Of a DNA stretch of 64,000 nt, positions 62,139 to 64,000 are shown in pieces. Numbering within the stretch: the stretch's first letter is position 1; each line of letters starts with the position of its first letter. A program made the position numbers and the translations under genes. The DNA comes from PNON01 sp964387025. GTDB taxonomy: Bacteria > Chloroflexota > Anaerolineae > Anaerolineales > Anaerolineaceae. The stretch lies in assembly GCA_964387025.1 (NCBI GenBank), contig CAYLUZ010000001.1, positions 558,001-622,000 of the forward strand, given 5' to 3'. The notes under the pieces were generated by a model. It was not told where the DNA came from. It ran no database searches and was given only the letters and a program-made list of their open reading frames with translations.

Positions 62139-62537
62139 ACAAAAATATTGAAATAAGAGAATAAAGTCGAAGAACTGCCACTTTTGTGGCCGGGGTTTTG
62201 GCTTAAATATATTAATGTTATTTATGGAAACGCTCCATACTTAATATCATTCAGTCATTCAAGTAATAATTTATTGTCGGTTTCCAACACTCCCTCAAAA
62301 GCTGATATTACTAATGTCCGGTTTCTTCCGAAAGAGAAAGCAATTTTTTGAAAATTATGTTTGTAAAGAATATATATTTAATAACTTTACTTGGCCAGTG
62401 ATCCAATCCTGAACACAAATCTCAAATCTCAAATCTCAAATCACACCTATTCTTACAAGATTCCAACAGTTTGTTAACGAAAATCTATCATTAACGATGT
62501 ATTTTTAACTTATGCAAATGTATTGCAGGAGGATGAT
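62139..62537. other. Intergenic region before dnaK
   Basis: No gene in these 399 bases. They hold the right arm of the 14-bp inverted repeat (62225-62238), a small hairpin GCCAC-TTTT-GTGGC (62177-62190), a tandem repeat of AAATCTC (three full copies 62417-62437 plus one partial), and a direct repeat TTAACGA (62474-62480, 62491-62497) upstream of dnaK. No CIRCE element was found. Confidence 0.55.
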
Positions 62538-64000
62538 ATGGCTAAAATTGTTGGAATAGACTTGGGAACAACAAATAGTGTTGTTGCAGTGATGGAAGCG
62601 GGTAATCCGGTGGTAATTTCCACAGCAGAAGGCTCACGCCTGCTGCCTTCTGTCGTTGGTTTTACTAAAAATGGAGAACGGCTTGTCGGGCAGACCGCAA
62701 AACGCCAGGGTGTGATCAATGCGGAAAATACCGTATACTCGATCAAGCGTTTTATGGGGCGTCATTTTGACGAAGTCGAATCAGAACGGAAAATGGTTCC
62801 ATATAATGTGGTCAAAGGTCCCACAGGAGATGTGCGTGTAAAGATCCCTGTAACGAACAAGGAATATACACCACAGGAAATTTCAGCAATGGTTCTATCA
62901 AAGCTCAAAACCGACGCTGAAGCCTACCTGGGTGAGCCGGTAACACAGGCTGTTATTACGGTTCCTGCTTACTTCAACGACAGTCAGCGCCAGGCGACCA
63001 AGGATGCCGGTAAGATCGCCGGGTTGGAAGTCATGCGCATCATCAATGAACCGACTGCCTCCGCACTAGCCTATGGTTTGGATAAGAAAACCAATGAACG
63101 CATCCTGGTCTTTGACCTGGGCGGAGGTACATTCGATGTTTCCATCCTTGATGTGGGAGACGGGGTAGTGGAAGTAAAATCAACTAATGGTGATACCCAC
63201 CTGGGTGGTGACGATTGGGATGAAAAAATTGTCAACTGGGCTGCAGATGAATTCAAACGCGATTTTGCGATTGACTTGCGCCAGGATAAGCAGGCACTGC
63301 AACGGCTGCGTGAAGCAGCTGAGAAGGCGAAGATCGAGCTATCCACTTTAATGGAAAGTGAGATCAACCTGCCATATATCACCGCGGATGCCAACGGACC
63401 AAAGCATTTACAACTTAAGCTTACCCGGGCGAATTTTGAACAAATGACAGCAGACCTGCTCAAGCGCTGCAAAAAGCCGTTTGAAAGTGCGTTGAAGGAT
63501 GCCGGACTGGCAGCCAAAGATATCAACGAGGTTGTCCTGGTAGGTGGAGCTACACGTATGCCGATGGTGCAGGATTTGGTGCGCTCACTCATTAATAAAG
63601 AGCCAAACAAGGGTGTCAATCCGGATGAAGTTGTCGCCATCGGTGCGGCGATCCAGGCTGGTGTATTAAGCGGTACGGTGAAGGATGTTTTGCTCCTCGA
63701 TGTAACTCCTTTAACGCTTGGGTTGGAAACCCTGGGTGGCGTCATGACTCCGCTCATCGAACGCAATACGACCATCCCCGTGAAGAAATCGGAAATATAC
63801 TCAACCGCGGAAGATAATCAAACTGCAGTTGATGTTCATGTATTGCAGGGTGAACGCCCTATGGCAGGAGACAATATGTCGCTCGGACGCTTCCGGTTGG
63901 ATGGTATACCTGCTGCACCGCGTGGATTACCCCAGATCGAGGTAACTTTTGATATCGACGCGAATGGCATCATTAACGTGACTGCCCGCGATAAGGCTAC
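62538..64000 (+). CDS. dnaK: Chaperone DnaK (Hsp70), 3' truncated by window edge
   Basis: The frame is open from the ATG at 62538 to the window end (487 codons). AGGAGG lies five bases upstream. The ATPase domain is typical: GIDLGTTNSVVAVMEAG (phosphate 1), VITVPAYFNDSQRQATKDAG, INEPTASALAYG, VFDLGGGTFDVSILDVG, VLVGGATRMPMVQ. The linker is DVLLLDVTPLTLGLETLGG, and the substrate domain has begun. No HrcA-type CIRCE operator is visible in the 390 bases upstream. Confidence 0.98.
   Translation, partial: MAKIVGIDLGTTNSVVAVMEAGNPVVISTAEGSRLLPSVVGFTKNGERLVGQTAKRQGVINAENTVYSIKRFMGRHFDEVESERKMVPYNVVKGPTGDVRVKIPVTNKEYTPQEISAMVLSKLKTDAEAYLGEPVTQAVITVPAYFNDSQRQATKDAGKIAGLEVMRIINEPTASALAYGLDKKTNERILVFDLGGGTFDVSILDVGDGVVEVKSTNGDTHLGGDDWDEKIVNWAADEFKRDFAIDLRQDKQALQRLREAAEKAKIELSTLMESEINLPYITADANGPKHLQLKLTRANFEQMTADLLKRCKKPFESALKDAGLAAKDINEVVLVGGATRMPMVQDLVRSLINKEPNKGVNPDEVVAIGAAIQAGVLSGTVKDVLLLDVTPLTLGLETLGGVMTPLIERNTTIPVKKSEIYSTAEDNQTAVDVHVLQGERPMAGDNMSLGRFRLDGIPAAPRGLPQIEVTFDIDANGIINVTARDKA

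Larger units (their letters stand above)
61752..62238. repeat. 14-bp perfect inverted repeat flanking a small lipoprotein gene
   Basis: ATGGAGCGTTTCCA (61752-61765) and TGGAAACGCTCCAT (62225-62238) are exact inverted copies, one at the predicted 5' end of the message and one 86 bases after the stop codon. No flanking target duplication was recognised. Confidence 0.75.

Noticed and set aside
62417..62444. AAATCTC tandem repeat as a CRISPR-like array
   Set aside because: Seven-base units without spacers; simple sequence repeat.
62139..62537. CIRCE operator for HrcA upstream of dnaK
   Set aside because: No TTAGCACTC-N9-GAGTGCTAA or near match; only a short TTAACGA direct repeat.

Overview
The window reads as a contiguous piece of a bacterial chromosome, most likely from a Chloroflexota (Anaerolineae-type) bacterium. 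This placement is an inference. It rests on a one-piece glycyl-tRNA synthetase (alpha and beta fused), several lipoproteins with Thr/Pro-rich linkers including an NBR1-Ig-like one, a deazaflavin-type (DDN-like) reductase, a very large LuxR/MalT-type regulator, DUF4386-type membrane proteins and a complete 14-gene nuoA-N operon. No rRNA or CRISPR array is visible; there is one tRNA (Gln, anticodon TTG).

Layout. 1-13 kb: accessory and housekeeping genes: the tail of a GNAT/Eis-like protein, a zinc peptidase, a DDN-like reductase, a membrane-protein/XRE-regulator pair behind a promoter with an operator-like palindrome, two related MDR oxidoreductases, a 903-aa LuxR/MalT ATPase regulator closed by a strong terminator, DUF4386-like membrane proteins, and small lipoproteins. 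13.8-15.5 kb: an arsR-hgcA-hgcB operon on the minus strand. HgcA (corrinoid membrane protein with the NVWCAAGK cap motif) and HgcB (2x[4Fe-4S] ferredoxin ending in Cys-Cys) are the proteins known to be required for microbial mercury methylation. The ArsR-type repressor gene overlaps hgcA, and its promoter carries two matching operator-like palindromes. This is the most notable system in the window.

15.6-17.6 kb: a REP-associated tyrosine transposase (RAYT) surrounded by, and containing in frame, copies of a GTAGGGGCGAGGC hairpin. 17.7-30 kb: a putative TIM-barrel glycosidase, small uncharacterised and ASCH proteins, a pentapeptide-repeat protein, a MASE1-PASx4-GGDEF diguanylate cyclase, tandem YwaF-like membrane proteins, AlaX, a deoxynucleoside kinase, a hicB-hicA toxin-antitoxin pair and a helix-hairpin-helix membrane protein. 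30-42 kb: glyQS, a receiver-roadblock response regulator, tRNA-Gln, a glmU-corC-cdd-recO run, an SDR oxidoreductase and small membrane or CBS proteins.

42-56 kb: nuoABCDEFGHIJKLMN (respiratory complex I), ending at a bidirectional terminator whose loop seems to have taken a 52-bp IS-end-like insertion. 56-64 kb: a C39-like peptidase divergent from pstSCAB (phosphate uptake, PstB with an unusual Q-loop), a PNPOx-like flavoprotein, a lipoprotein gene bounded by 14-bp inverted repeats, and the first 487 codons of dnaK.

A recurring property is that several genes have a TATAAT-like hexamer 6-8 bases before the start codon and no ribosome binding site, which suggests frequent leaderless transcripts.
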